Below, piece after piece: positions 1 to 9,515 of a stretch of 64,000 nucleotides of DNA. Numbering within the stretch: the stretch's first letter is position 1; every line of letters begins with the position of its first letter. The translations under genes and the position numbers were made by a program. The notes under the pieces are model-generated. The model was not told where the DNA came from, did no database searches, and saw only the letters and a program-made list of their open reading frames with translations. The stretch is from Fodinibius sediminis (lineage in GTDB: Bacteria > Bacteroidota > Rhodothermia > Balneolales > Balneolaceae): contig NZ_FXTH01000001.1 of the NCBI RefSeq assembly GCF_900182555.1, positions 1 to 64,000 on the forward strand. The letters are read 5' to 3'.

Positions 1-123
1 GCGCAACGAAATTCCGGTCAATTCGGCCGTTTCACTCGCGGTTAAATCCAACGAAAAACATCGAATTAAATGCCGAAATTTGGCCTCAGAAATTCTTGAA
101 CGCTTGTAATACTTGTTATTCAT
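1..123 (-). CDS. IS1595-family transposase, N-terminal fragment (cut by window start)
   Basis: The minus strand reads open from an ATG at 121-123 to the window edge, giving 41 residues that begin MNNKYYKRSRIS and continue with KFRHLIRCF, SLDLTASETAELTG and ISLR. This is the opening typical of IS1595/ISXO2-like transposases: a short basic start followed by a helix-turn-helix that recognises the element's ends. The catalytic DDE-like domain would lie outside the window. The ORF was recognised by eye from this N-terminal pattern. Whether the complete gene is intact cannot be judged here. Confidence 0.7.
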   Translation of the reverse strand, partial: MNNKYYKRSRISEAKFRHLIRCFSLDLTASETAELTGISLR

Positions 124-124
124 T

Positions 125-163
125 GTATAGCAATATGTTACAAACTTTTATAACATGCTATAC
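125..163. repeat. Interrupted palindrome in the IS leader
   Basis: The arms GTATAGCA (125-132) and TGCTATAC (156-163) are perfectly complementary. Inside them TGTTA (136-140) pairs with TAACA (151-155), leaving a 3-base bulge and a 10-base loop. The 13-bp stem lies between the presumed IS terminus and the transposase start. It could fold in the transposase mRNA leader or in transcripts entering from outside; that role is inference. Confidence 0.6.
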
Positions 164-178
164 TTCATAAGACCCCTA

Positions 179-563
179 TTAAATATTGTGAAGCACCCCA
201 TTGCAGATTTTAGATATTTTTTCCAAATCATCCTCCGGAATTCCCCGAGTATAACCTTGAGAAACTTTGCTGAATTCGGGATCCATTTCATCCAGCAGCT
301 TGATCCCCTTATTCAATATTTAGCCAATGGAAAGCCCGCGGTCTTTTTCTGATTTGGTTCGATAGATCAAATCCAGTTTTTAAAGGCGATCCAGAAGGCG
401 GGAGACATCCGGCCAATAATTTCATTGCATGCATGCCTCTGGAATGTAATCCGCTGTCCGTGTAAGTATCTCCACCGCTTTGTCGGTATCATTAATTAGC
501 CCGCCTGATGCTGCGTTGTAAAACAGCGATGGTCCATGCATTTTCATAAGATGCGTATTCCAT
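179..563 (-). pseudogene. Decayed MarR-family transcriptional regulator
   Basis: One minus-strand frame, read from about 415 down to the stop at 179-181, contains PDVSRLLDRL, then KLDLIYRTKSEKDRGLSI, then LNKGIKLLDEMDPEF. This is the winged-helix 'wing' and following helix of MarR-type regulators (compare the family pattern DVSRLLDRLEKKGLI-R-SE-DRR). The frame is broken by TAA codons near 318 and 375 and a TGA near 425. Weaker continuity (KAVEILTRTADYIPEACMQ) extends upstream toward an ATG at 561-563, across further stops. The gene is therefore non-functional. It abuts the insertion sequence, which may have trimmed its 3' end. The 5' limit is an estimate. Confidence 0.6.
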
Positions 564-891
564 GAGAAATCAATTGGCTTCCAACTATGTGTTTTCTACA
601 CGCAATTTAATACGCATATTATATGTTGCCAACACACAAATATGATGAAGATCATAGAAAATATCGATTGCCTGCTGACAGAAATAATCTCGGTAAAAAC
701 TGATAAAAGAGGAGTCTTACCGCTGACAAATTAGCCAGCAGCCCTCCGGGCATTTACTTTTTGACATTGCCAAAGCAACCAGCAGACAAGAAGCATGAAA
801 AGGCATGGAACAACATTCCAGAAACCCTCTCTAAGAATACAGGACGGGCATAAAGGCTCCCCCACTGGTTGTTTACAGTTGGGCCGAAAAT
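564..891. other. Gene-free stretch
   Basis: AT-rich DNA between the MarR pseudogene and the tRNA terminator. I see no credible reading frame. Short frames here are unsupported by codon pattern or homology, and the longest on the minus strand runs through the tRNA. Confidence 0.5.
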
Positions 892-926
892 AAAAAATCC
901 CTGCAAAACCAAGGTTTCACAGGGAT
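892..926 (-). terminator. Rho-independent terminator after tRNA-Val
   Basis: On the minus strand, just downstream of the tRNA, ATCCCTG pairs with CAGGGAT around an inner AAACC/GGTTT stem and is followed directly by six T residues and further T-rich sequence. This is a classic intrinsic terminator for the tRNA transcript. Confidence 0.75.
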
Positions 927-932
927 GAAAGT

Positions 933-1005
933 GGGCGATGCAGGATTCGAACCTGCGACTTCTTCCTTGTAAGGGAAGCACTCTAAACCGCTGAGTTAAT
1001 CGCCC
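933..1005 (-). tRNA. tRNA-Val (anticodon UAC)
   Basis: The 73-base minus-strand sequence folds as a cloverleaf. The acceptor stem is GGGCGAT/ATCGCCC, the anticodon stem CTTCC/GGAAG encloses the loop CTTACAA, and the T arm is GCAGG TTCGAAT CCTGC. Anticodon TAC reads valine GUA/GUG codons. The 3' CCA is not encoded and must be added by tRNA nucleotidyltransferase. A strong terminator follows. Confidence 0.93.
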
Positions 1006-1181
1006 GTTTTTAGAGAGCACAAATATACGGATATTTTGGAATCTCACAAAAAAACATTTCTGCTCTTCCATAATTTTTTTACTCCATCTTTTAACTTAAC
1101 GATGTTAACCTTACCTTGATTTATGCGTATTTATCAACCATCTTAGCAGTTCAAAAGACTCTTCACTTGCAAGGTGAAATT

Positions 1182-2492
1182 ATGGCAAATAACTCGATCA
1201 CCCCCTATCCCTTTGAAGCAGTTATTGTTGACGGTGGGCGCATCCCCTTCCAGCGTTCAGGCACTGGTTATAAAAAATTAATGGCCTATGATCTGGGACG
1301 CATGGCCATCGAAGGCCTAATAGGGCGTTCGGCGCTCCACGAATCGGACATAGACCAAATTATCATGGGCTGTGTCATCCAGGATGTAAATACCAGCAAT
1401 ATTGCCAGGGAATCGGCTCTGGGAGCCGGTTTGCCCAACTCCATCCCGGCTCATACGGTCACCCAGGCGTGCATCTCTTCTAACCAGGCTATTTCATCGG
1501 CGGTCAATCTCATCCGGACGGGTCAGGCCAAAGTCGTACTGGCCGGCGGTACGGAAACCATGTCAGACATCCCCATTCGCTTCCGTCGCAAATTTCGACG
1601 AAAACTGCTGGATGCTCAAAAGTATAAATCACTGTCCGACTGGCTTTCCTTTTTCAAGGGACTCAGACCCTCTGACCTTCTGCCCGAGGTCCCTGCCATA
1701 TCTGAATTCTCGACGGGTGAAACCATGGGCGAGAGCTGCGACCGAATGGCCGCCCATTTTGGCATCAGTCGGAAAGCGCAGGATAAATATTCACTGCGAT
1801 CTCACCAGCTGGCAGCCAAGGCTACCCGGGAGGGGCTCCTGGCCCCCGAGCTTCTGCCCGCAGCCGTCCCTCCCGATTTTGATACCTTCGTGCAAGACAA
1901 CGGCTTTCGGGAAGATACCTCCATGGAAAAGCTTGCAGAACTACCCCCGGCATTCATTAAGCCGCACGGAACCATTACGGCCGGCAATTCCTCTTTTCTG
2001 ACCGATGGAGCTTCTGCTTCGCTTATTGTGGAAGAAACAAAGGCGCATGAGCTTGGTCTTGTTCCCAAGGCCTACCTCCGCGAGTATACTTTTGTGGCCC
2101 AGGATCCCGAAGATGAGCTGCTGCTGGGCCCCGCTTATGCTACCCCGCAAGTGTTGGATCGCATGGGACTTTCGCTGTCCGATATTGATGTTTTTGAATT
2201 CCACGAAGCGTTTGCCGGACAGATACTGACCGTTTTGAAGGCCCTGGATTCTGATGCCTTCGCCCGGAAAAAGCTCGACCGCAGCCGGAAGGTAGGTGAA
2301 ATACCAATGGATAAATTTAACTGCTGGGGAGGCTCTCTCTCCCTGGGCCATCCCTTCGGGGCCACCGGAGCCCGGCTTGTTACCACCGCTGCGAACCGCT
2401 TGCACCACGAGGATGGACAGATTGCATTGGTTGCGGCTTGTGCGGCTGGTGGACAGGGACACGCCATGATTATAGAACGATATGACGGTTAG
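1182..2492 (+). CDS. fadI: Acetyl-CoA C-acyltransferase (3-ketoacyl-CoA thiolase), FadI type
   Basis: This thiolase cleaves 3-ketoacyl-CoA with CoA to acetyl-CoA and a shortened acyl-CoA, the last step of fatty-acid beta-oxidation in the cytoplasm. The 436-residue length equals that of E. coli FadI. Catalytic landmarks are visible: the nucleophile Cys in QACISSNQ, the His in EFHEAFAGQ, the His in [13 protein letters not shown], and the C-terminal Cys in [11 protein letters not shown]. The insertion [25 protein letters not shown] is FadI-like in pattern. I chose the ATG at 1182, preceded by AAGGTGAA, over the in-frame ATG at 1116, which would add 22 atypical residues. fadJ follows 35 bases downstream, so the pair is probably one operon encoding a trifunctional-type complex. 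Confidence 0.93.
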   Translation: MANNSITPYPFEAVIVDGGRIPFQRSGTGYKKLMAYDLGRMAIEGLIGRSALHESDIDQIIMGCVIQDVNTSNIARESALGAGLPNSIPAHTVTQACISSNQAISSAVNLIRTGQAKVVLAGGTETMSDIPIRFRRKFRRKLLDAQKYKSLSDWLSFFKGLRPSDLLPEVPAISEFSTGETMGESCDRMAAHFGISRKAQDKYSLRSHQLAAKATREGLLAPELLPAAVPPDFDTFVQDNGFREDTSMEKLAELPPAFIKPHGTITAGNSSFLTDGASASLIVEETKAHELGLVPKAYLREYTFVAQDPEDELLLGPAYATPQVLDRMGLSLSDIDVFEFHEAFAGQILTVLKALDSDAFARKKLDRSRKVGEIPMDKFNCWGGSLSLGHPFGATGARLVTTAANRLHHEDGQIALVAACAAGGQGHAMIIERYDG

Positions 2493-2527
2493 ACCTTCTA
2501 ATAACATAATTATCAGGGCATAATGCT

Positions 2528-4660
2528 ATGAGTTATCTATCGACAGAAGAACAGGATCACATCCTTGTTGTTACACTGGACCAGCCGGATGAGAAAGTCA
2601 ACAAACTGGACGAACAGCTCATTTCAGAATTCCAGGAGTTATTGCCCCGGGCCGCCCAACAGGATATTGAAGGGATAGTATTGACCAGCGGCAAGGAAAA
2701 CAACTTTATTGCCGGGGCAGACGTGGAGATGCTGAAAAATAAAAAGGCTCCTAAAGAGGTGGAGGATCTAAGTCGCCGCGGAAATGACCTGCTGCTCGAA
2801 CTCGAGCATTTCGACAAGCCGGTGGTAGCGGCGATTCATGGTTCCTGCATGGGAGGAGGCCTCGAAGTAGCCATGGCCTGTCACTACCGGGTGGCTTCAG
2901 ATCATGACAAAACGACTATGGGGCAGCCTGAAGTACAACTGGGCCTGCTGCCGGGCGGTGGCGGCACGCAGCGGCTGCCGCGCCTGATCGGTATTCAAAA
3001 TGCCCTTACCTACCTGCTGACCGGTAAGAATATATATCCGGGTCAGGCCTACAAGATGGGACTGGTTGACGAACTGACTCACAAAGATGCTATTCTGAAA
3101 GCCGCAAAAAAGGCTGTCCGTACCCTCAGGAAGGAAAGATTTAAACGCAAGGACAAACGATCCCTGCTTCACCAGCTTATGGAGGGATTGAGTCCCCTGC
3201 GTAAGATTATCTATTCTCAGGCCCGAAAACGTACCCGAAGCAAAACCAGGGGCAACTATCCCGCTCCTCCCAAAATCATAGACTGTGTTGAGGAAGGCTA
3301 TGAAAACGGCATGCGGGGAGGATTGGAACTGGAATCCAGACTTTTTGGCGAACTGGCGGCAACGCCGGAATCCAAAGCGATGGTCAACCTCTTCTTTGCC
3401 ATGCAGGCAGCCAAAAAAAATCCCAATTCGGAACAGGTTTCAGACATTCACAAGATAGGGGTGCTGGGGGCTGGTCTCATGGGTTCAGGCATTGCCGATG
3501 TAAGCGCAACCAAAGGCGAATACCGTATCCTGTTGAAAGATCAGGAAATACAACAGGCCGCGGAGGGGAAAAAGCATATTTGGAAGGGGCTGGAAAAAAA
3601 ACGAAAAAAGGGAATTATTTCCTCTTTTGAACGCGACCGTCTTTCGAGCCTCATTACCTCCACCGCCGATTACAAGGGATTTGAAAAAGCTGACCTCGTT
3701 ATCGAGGCCGTATTTGAGGATCTGGATCTGAAGCGGTCGATTTTGCAGGAAGTGGAAGAAGTACTGCCGGAACACGGTATCTTTGCCTCCAACACCTCCT
3801 CTCTTCCTATTCGGAAGATTGCCGAAGCAGCAAAACGTCCCGGACAGGTAATCGGCATGCATTACTTCTCACCGGTACCTAAGATGCCCTTGCTGGAGAT
3901 TATCACCACTGATCAAACAGCCGACTGGGTTACAGCCACCGCCCGGGAAGTGGGAATCCGGCAAGGCAAGCATGTCATTGTGGTAAATGATGGACCCGGT
4001 TTTTACACGACCCGCATTCTGGCACCCTATATGAATGAAGCACTTATGCTGCTCGAAGAGGGAATTGCAATCAAGGAGCTTGACAATCATATGAAACAGT
4101 TTGGCTTCCCTGTAGGACCACTGGCGCTGTTTGACGAGGTAGGCATTGACGTTTCAGCCCATATTACGGAAGTTTTGGGCGAACTCTTTGCCCAGCGGGG
4201 GTTCAATCCCAGTAAAAAGCCAACCACTCTCCTTGAAGAGGGCTACAAGGGCAAGAAAAATAAAATGGGATTTTATCATTACGAAGAAGAGGATAACCAG
4301 ACTAAGAAGAAGGATCCCAACAACGAAATCTACCGCTTTTTTGGAGGCCCCAAACGCACGTCCATGGATGCCCAGACGGTACAGCAGCGTATGACCCTCA
4401 TGATGATTAATGAAGCGGCCTGGTGCCTGCAGGACGACATTCTCCGCAACCCTGCCGACGGAGACCTGGGAGCCGTGCTCGGCCTGGGATTCCCCCCCTT
4501 TCTGGGCGGCCCTTTCCGGTACATAGACCGTGTGGGCGCCGACCTGATTGTGGAACGGCTGGAGAACTATCAGCAAGGACTGGGGCCAAGGTTCAAACCG
4601 GCCGACATACTCAAGTCTTATGCTTCGGCCAGGAAAAAATTTCATCCCGACCAGGCATGA
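2528..4660 (+). CDS. fadJ: Fatty acid oxidation complex alpha subunit (enoyl-CoA hydratase / 3-hydroxyacyl-CoA dehydrogenase)
   Basis: This 710-residue bifunctional enzyme hydrates enoyl-CoA and then oxidises L-3-hydroxyacyl-CoA with NAD+, feeding the thiolase encoded just upstream. The N-terminal crotonase half (about 1-300) shows the CoA/oxyanion motifs FIAGADVEML and GSCMGGGLEVAMA, and the catalytic Glu in PEVQLGLLPGGGGTQRLP. The central Rossmann fold (from about 312) has IGVLGAGLMGSGIADV, then the dehydrogenase motif GMHYFSPVPKMPLLEI with its His and NDGPGFYTTRIL. The C-terminal dehydrogenase helical domain follows. The length is normal for FadJ. Either FadB or FadJ naming would fit the domains; the FadI-type partner favours FadJ. 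Confidence 0.93.
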   Translation: MSYLSTEEQDHILVVTLDQPDEKVNKLDEQLISEFQELLPRAAQQDIEGIVLTSGKENNFIAGADVEMLKNKKAPKEVEDLSRRGNDLLLELEHFDKPVVAAIHGSCMGGGLEVAMACHYRVASDHDKTTMGQPEVQLGLLPGGGGTQRLPRLIGIQNALTYLLTGKNIYPGQAYKMGLVDELTHKDAILKAAKKAVRTLRKERFKRKDKRSLLHQLMEGLSPLRKIIYSQARKRTRSKTRGNYPAPPKIIDCVEEGYENGMRGGLELESRLFGELAATPESKAMVNLFFAMQAAKKNPNSEQVSDIHKIGVLGAGLMGSGIADVSATKGEYRILLKDQEIQQAAEGKKHIWKGLEKKRKKGIISSFERDRLSSLITSTADYKGFEKADLVIEAVFEDLDLKRSILQEVEEVLPEHGIFASNTSSLPIRKIAEAAKRPGQVIGMHYFSPVPKMPLLEIITTDQTADWVTATAREVGIRQGKHVIVVNDGPGFYTTRILAPYMNEALMLLEEGIAIKELDNHMKQFGFPVGPLALFDEVGIDVSAHITEVLGELFAQRGFNPSKKPTTLLEEGYKGKKNKMGFYHYEEEDNQTKKKDPNNEIYRFFGGPKRTSMDAQTVQQRMTLMMINEAAWCLQDDILRNPADGDLGAVLGLGFPPFLGGPFRYIDRVGADLIVERLENYQQGLGPRFKPADILKSYASARKKFHPDQA

Positions 4661-4902
4661 TTGACCTTATGCTTTTCGTCGTGCATACTCATGGTTAATT
4701 TAGCAGGCTGCTCCGAAGATAAACCTCCAACAAACGCCCCCAGCCAGGCTATTGGTCTGGCCCCGTGGTTCATTCGTTCCGCAATACAGAGGCCTCATAT
4801 CTAATCCCTACCCGGCCGTTCCTTCCTAAAAATTGGAGCAAGTCCGCAAAAATGGTATCTTTAGAAGCTTAACCAATTGACATCAAATTAACTGATACTT
4901 GC

Positions 4903-5214
4903 ATGTTTAATACAGCAGCCTTTTTCCTAATGGGATCGCCGGACCAGGCCGGATGGATGAACCTTATTTTCCTGGGGGCTATTTTTCTCATTTTCTATTT
5001 TTTCATTATTCGTCCCCAGAGTCAGCGCCAGAAAGAGATAAAAAAAATGGTTGATAACCTCCAGAAAGGAGATAAAATTGTAACGTCCGGCGGAATGATT
5101 GCTCAGGTTAAAACTGTTGATGAGGACACTGTTCTGGCCGAAATCGACAGTGGCGTCAAGGCTCGCTTTAGGAAGAGCGCTATAACGGACGTCAACCCCA
5201 ATCAGAATGATTAA
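4903..5214 (+). CDS. yajC: Preprotein translocase subunit YajC
   Basis: A 103-residue single-span inner-membrane protein that associates with SecDF/SecYEG. A hydrophobic segment (about residues 19-40: [18 protein letters not shown]) is followed by the conserved [13 protein letters not shown] stretch, [15 protein letters not shown] and a small beta domain, all diagnostic of YajC. It is preceded by a 242-base gap without a gene, and ribBA starts 14 bases after the stop, so the two may be cotranscribed. secD and secF are not in the window. Confidence 0.92.
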   Translation: MFNTAAFFLMGSPDQAGWMNLIFLGAIFLIFYFFIIRPQSQRQKEIKKMVDNLQKGDKIVTSGGMIAQVKTVDEDTVLAEIDSGVKARFRKSAITDVNPNQND

Positions 5215-5228
5215 CAGATTTTCCAACT

Positions 5229-6494
5229 ATGTCCGGTGAAATTACGTTCGATAGCATTGAATCTGCTATCGAGGATATCAAGCAAGGTCGCATTGTCATT
5301 GTCGCGGATGACGAAGACCGTGAAAACGAAGGCGATTTTGTTATGGCTGCCGAGAAGGTTACGCCCGAAGCCATCAATATCATGGCCAAATACGGACGCG
5401 GGCTTATCTGCGTGCCTATCACCCGCGAAAAAGCCTATGCCCTCAACCTCGACTACATGGTATCGGAGGGAGCCGACCCCGAAGAAGCGGCTTTTACCGT
5501 TTCGGTGGATCACAAAGAATTGACAACGACCGGAATTTCAGCAGCCGACCGGGCCAATACCATCAATGAACTGATGAAAGAAGACGCCCGTCCCGGCGAC
5601 TTCCGGCGGCCCGGACATATTTTCCCGCTTATCGGGGTCAATGGCGGTGTGCTGCGGCGTGCAGGACATACAGAAGCCGCTATTGATCTTGCCCGCATGG
5701 CCGGTCTGAAACCAGCGGGAATCATCTGCGAGATCATGAAAGACAATGGGGCAATGGCCCGCATTCCAGATCTCGTAAAGCTTGCTGAAGAATTTGACAT
5801 GAAGGTGATTACGATTAAGGATCTGATTGCCTATCGCATGGAAAACGAATCGCTGGTCCGCAAGGTTGTTGAAGTCAATCTGCCCACCATTTATGGTGAC
5901 TTCACCCTGCATGCCTTCGAAGAACGGCTTACCGGTGATCATCACCTGGCCCTTGTCAAAGGCGAGTGGGCAGAAGACGACCCCGTCATGGTCCGCGTGC
6001 ACAGTTCCTGTATGACCGGTGATATTTTTGGTTCCAAACGATGTGACTGCGGAGAACAACTGCACCAGGCCCTCCTGAAAGTGGAGAAGGAAGGCCGGGG
6101 CGTCGTGCTTTATATGAACCAGGAAGGACGCGGCATCGGGCTGGTCAATAAGCTGAAAGCGTATAAGCTGCAGGAAGAGGGGATGGACACCGTGGAAGCA
6201 AATGAAGCATTGGGCTTTGAGCCCGATCACCGCGATTACGGCGTCGGAGCCCAGATACTTCGTCTGCTCAACATTACCAAGATGCGCCTGATGACAAACA
6301 ACCCGGTAAAACGGGTGGGCCTGAAAAGCTTTGGGCTGGAAATGATAGAGCGGGTTCCCATCGAAGTGGGGGCCTACCCTGAAAATGTGCGCTACCTCAA
6401 AACCAAACGTGACAAGATGGGCCATGACCTGAAGCTCGACGAACTGGATCCTCACAGTCCCGATTTTATTGACAGTATTGTAACGGAAGAATAG
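5229..6494 (+). CDS. ribBA: Bifunctional 3,4-dihydroxy-2-butanone-4-phosphate synthase / GTP cyclohydrolase II
   Basis: This enzyme makes both precursors of riboflavin. The N-terminal domain (about 1-200) converts ribulose 5-phosphate to dihydroxybutanone phosphate, and the C-terminal domain (about 207-405) opens GTP. RibB signature residues lie in [12 protein letters not shown] and in [13 protein letters not shown]. The GTP cyclohydrolase II zinc site is visible as [18 protein letters not shown] (three Cys), followed by [14 protein letters not shown] and [11 protein letters not shown]. The 421-residue length is typical of intact RibBA fusions. No FMN riboswitch is evident in the short space upstream, and yajC precedes it closely. 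Confidence 0.95.
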   Translation: MSGEITFDSIESAIEDIKQGRIVIVADDEDRENEGDFVMAAEKVTPEAINIMAKYGRGLICVPITREKAYALNLDYMVSEGADPEEAAFTVSVDHKELTTTGISAADRANTINELMKEDARPGDFRRPGHIFPLIGVNGGVLRRAGHTEAAIDLARMAGLKPAGIICEIMKDNGAMARIPDLVKLAEEFDMKVITIKDLIAYRMENESLVRKVVEVNLPTIYGDFTLHAFEERLTGDHHLALVKGEWAEDDPVMVRVHSSCMTGDIFGSKRCDCGEQLHQALLKVEKEGRGVVLYMNQEGRGIGLVNKLKAYKLQEEGMDTVEANEALGFEPDHRDYGVGAQILRLLNITKMRLMTNNPVKRVGLKSFGLEMIERVPIEVGAYPENVRYLKTKRDKMGHDLKLDELDPHSPDFIDSIVTEE

Positions 6495-6579
6495 AAAGTA
6501 CATCGGTTTCCATTCTTCTTTTCCTCCCTTCGGTACCATCTCTTGCCCGATCCCGGCCTGCCTCCTTTGCCCCTCCACT

Positions 6580-7781
6580 TCCTTCCTCTGGCAATAACAC
6601 CTGCTGATATCCTGCCTGGAAACTATGCAGCCCTGGCCCAGCTCGGAAATTCACAGGTCACTTTAGGCGACCGGGTGGCGGTTGGCATTACCCCCGCAAG
6701 CCTTGGCAACAAGAACCTGCAGTGGGAAAAAACGACCCAGTACAACATCGGTTTGGATATTGACCTGTTCAATGAACGGCTCAGCCTGACTGGCGACGCC
6801 TATTATAAAAAAACAAGCGACCTGCTGCTCATCCGCCGTGTTCCCCGCTATACCGGTTACTCGCAGTATCTTGATAATATTGGCAGCACCGAAAACCGGG
6901 GACTGGAACTGTCGCTCACTACTCAGAACATTGCGACTTCTTCCCTTTCATGGTCAACGGGCCTTCAATTTACCGTAAATCGCAACAAGGTATTGAACCT
7001 GTCCGACGGAGAACCCCTGCTGGTTGGGACCCCCATCTCCTATGCCAGCGGTCAAAGTTTTCGAATCATTCAGGAAGGTAGATCCCTGGGAGCCTTTTAT
7101 GGGTATGAATATGGGGGGGGATATACAACAATGAGCAGGAAATCAACCATTCGGCTACAGCGTCCTCTTCAGCCCGGCCCGGCGACCCCTACCTTGCAGA
7201 TATCGGCGGCCCCGAAGGCATGCCCGACGGACAGATCGATGCCAATGATCAGACCATTATTGGCAATGCCTTTCCCGATTTTATATTCGGTTTGACCAGC
7301 GACTTCTACTTCAAAGGTTTTGATCTGAGCTTTTTTCCAGGGCTCCTATGGTCATGATATTTTAAATATGAATACCCTTCGACTGGAGAGCCTGCGCGGC
7401 TACACCAATCAAACAACTGATGTGCTGGACCGGTGGACCCCAGACAATCCGCAGACTGATGTTCCGCGGGCCAGCCGACAGCGAAACAGTGCCTCACAAA
7501 CAGCCATGCGGGCCATTTCGAGTCGTCTTATCGAGGATGGGTCCTATCTTCGGCTCAAGATTATTACCCTTGGATACACCCTGCCCGTAAGCTGGGTGCA
7601 GCGCTTTGGAAACCGATCGCTGCGGTTGTATATCAGCGGGCAAAACCTCTTTACGCTGACCAGCTACAGTGGCTATGACCCTGAAGTGAGCAGCTATAAT
7701 AACCTGGGAAATATGGGCGCTGATTACGGTACCTATCCCAAAGCCAGAACCTACCTTATGGGTGTTAAGCTTGGATTTTAG
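6580..7781 (+). pseudogene. SusC/RagA-like TonB-dependent receptor, C-terminal remnant with frameshifts
   Basis: Only about the last 400 residues of what is normally a roughly 1000-residue outer-membrane receptor remain. Recognisable SusC barrel segments are PGNYAALAQLGN, NLQWEKTTQYNIGLDI, YYKKTSDLLL, NIGSTENRGLELSL and, near the end, SYLRLKIITLGYTLP, LRLYISGQNLFTLTSYSGYDPE and the terminal aromatic residue of VKLGF. The frame changes at a run of eight G (7113-7120) and again at six T (7331-7336). A further shift near 6590, between SSGNN-like and PADILPGNYAAL sequence, is possible. No signal peptide, plug domain or start exists upstream, where ribBA ends at 6494. A SusD-like pseudogene follows, as expected for a SusCD pair. 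Confidence 0.85.
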
Positions 7782-7820
7782 AAGATCAAATGGAAATTTC
7801 TTCCCCTAAAAATTATTGCA

Positions 7821-9281
7821 ATGAAAGCTATCAGAACACTTGTACTGTTATTCATGTTCATCTTGACGGGCTGTATGGACCAATTCCTGAACAACAGGCC
7901 GGAAGACACTCTCGCGCCGGAGAATCTCTATGAAAACGAAGAGGATGCCGTTGCCGCCATATACAGCGTCTACGAGCGTCTGGGCACCAATGATCTCTAC
8001 AACATGAACGGGGTCATGTATATCCTGGCAAATGCATCAGACCAGGCACGCCCGTTCGGAGCCAATGCTGAACGGCTAGCTATTGACGAATACTCCCTGA
8101 CAGAGCTCAATTCCATTACCTCAGCCTGGTGGCGGGCCTCATTCCAGATTGTGAATCGGGCCAATGCGGTAACCGATAATGTGCCCGATATTGATATGAA
8201 TGATAATCTGAGAGACCGTATCGTAGGTGAGGCTCAGTTACTGCGGGCGCTTGCCTATTTTAATCTCGTGCGCATGTATGGCAAAGTACCCGTTATCACC
8301 CGTGAAACCGAAAGTTTTAAAGATGTGAACAAAGCCCGGGCCCCCGTCGACAGCGTCTATGCCCAAATTATCCGGGACCTTAAAAAAGCCGAACAGGTTT
8401 TGCCTGTCTCCTATGGCGCCGACAACCAGGGCCGGGCAACCGCTGGCGCTGCCAAGATCCTGCTCGCAAAAGTATACCTGACCCGCGAGCAATGGCAACA
8501 GGCCGCCGACAAAGCCAGGGAGGTTATGGATTCGGGTACCTATGCCCTGTTCGAAGATTATGCCCACGTATTTATGCCGCAATATGAAAACGGGAAAGAA
8601 CACATATTTTCCATTCAGTTTCATGCGGGAGATCAGAATGCCGGGAAACAGGGACAATTCTGGACCTATACTGCACCTAATGCACGTAAAACCGGGGGGG
8701 CGATCGGTGGCCGGGGGCGGCTCCAGCTTCGGGGCCATTTTTCCCGAAAGGAAATACTATGAAGAATACCCGGAAGATTATCGCAAAGAGGTCAATTTCT
8801 TTACCGAATGGACCTTCCCGGAGGACAGTACGACGGTGAGCTTTGAACCACACTTTTTTAAATATCACGACCCGGGTCAGACCAATGCGAAAAGATCCAG
8901 CGTTAATTTTCCCTTGTTCCGTTATGCGGAAGTTTTGCTTATCTACGCCGAAGCAGCAAACGAAGCCAACAGCGGGCCCACACCAGAGGCCTATGCAGCT
9001 GTCAACAAGGTGCGGGAACGGGCGCGCCACGATCACCCCCTGGTATTCTTCCTGATTTGACGGAGCTGGGACAATCCGCATTTCGGGAAGCCGTCTGGCG
9101 CGAGCGTCACTGGGAGCTGGCCGGGGAGGGAAAACGCTGGTTCGACTTGAAACGGACCGGGCGCCTGCTGGATGAAATACGAAAAGACGGTAAGAATATC
9201 CAGGAAAAAAATCGCTTGTTTCCCATCCCGCAAATTGAGCTTGAACTCAACAGCGAATGGCAGCAAAACCCAGACTACTAA
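7821..9281 (+). pseudogene. SusD/RagB-family outer-membrane lipoprotein, frameshifted
   Basis: The reading starts at ATG 7821 with a lipoprotein signal (LLFMFILTGC) and SusD landmarks: NNRPEDTLAPENLY, EEDAVAAIYSVYERL, GEAQLLRALAYFNLVRMYG and the TPR-like ATAGAAKILLAKVYL. It then loses frame around 8694-8717 (runs of seven and five G). It continues in a second frame with FPLFRYAEVLLIYAEAANEA to VNKVRERA. At a C5 run (9036-9040) it shifts again and finishes as REAVWRERHWELAGEGKRWFDLKR ... NPDY. All three pieces are clear SusD sequence, so the gene was once whole at about 485 residues. SusD proteins bind glycans or oligomers for the partner SusC, which is also broken here. Confidence 0.88.
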
Positions 9282-9399
9282 ACATATACTAAACATAAGG
9301 CAACCCAAACCTGCGGCGGACCTTGTCATCTCAGCTGTCATCTGAATCTACATGTCGACTGCCGCTGAAGAAATGCAATTCCTGGCGAGGGGGAGTGGC

Positions 9400-9515
9400 T
9401 GTGCCGGGGAATATGCGCCTAGCCAGTCTCCAGTGAAGGCCTGTGGGGTAGCCCGCTACTGTGGCTGTTCACGGTCTGAACCTGAGACTTCCTGCTCAGA
9501 AGACCGACTTGCCGT
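9400..9515 (+). promoter_or_regulatory. Cobalamin-riboswitch-like element, probably a relic
   Basis: The plus strand carries CAGTGAAGGCC, then CCCGCTACTGT (9452-9462) at the spacing seen in cobalamin riboswitches, and TCAGAAGACCG (9496-9506), which resembles the B12 box followed by GCC. The distance between the last two blocks is short (about 35 bases) and the usual internal GCCACTG block is not evident, so this is degenerate or a minimal form. No plus-strand gene follows: the downstream DNA is the 3' part of lspA on the other strand, and the upstream gene is the SusD pseudogene. Hairpins GGTCT/AGACC with CTGAG/CTCAG and GCCG/CGGC are visible. Assignment rests on pattern recognition only. Confidence 0.42.

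Larger units (their letters stand above)
1..176 (-). mobile_element. IS1595-family insertion sequence, transposase-start end only
   Basis: The first 176 bases look like one end of an IS1595-type element that continues off the window. Reading the minus strand inward from position 175/176, a terminal sequence GGGTCTTATGAAGTATAGC is followed by about 50 bases and then the transposase start codon at 123. The outer boundary is inferred because the next bases (from 179) are the last codons of a decayed MarR-type gene. The other end and the target duplication lie outside the window, so the exact edge is uncertain by a few bases. Confidence 0.6.

Noticed and set aside
754-1071. A 105-residue minus-strand reading frame
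   Set aside because: It runs straight through the tRNA-Val gene and its terminator and shows no protein-like features.
4661-4902. Possible riboswitch or gene before yajC
   Set aside because: Only a weak short hairpin is present; no recognised motif or frame.
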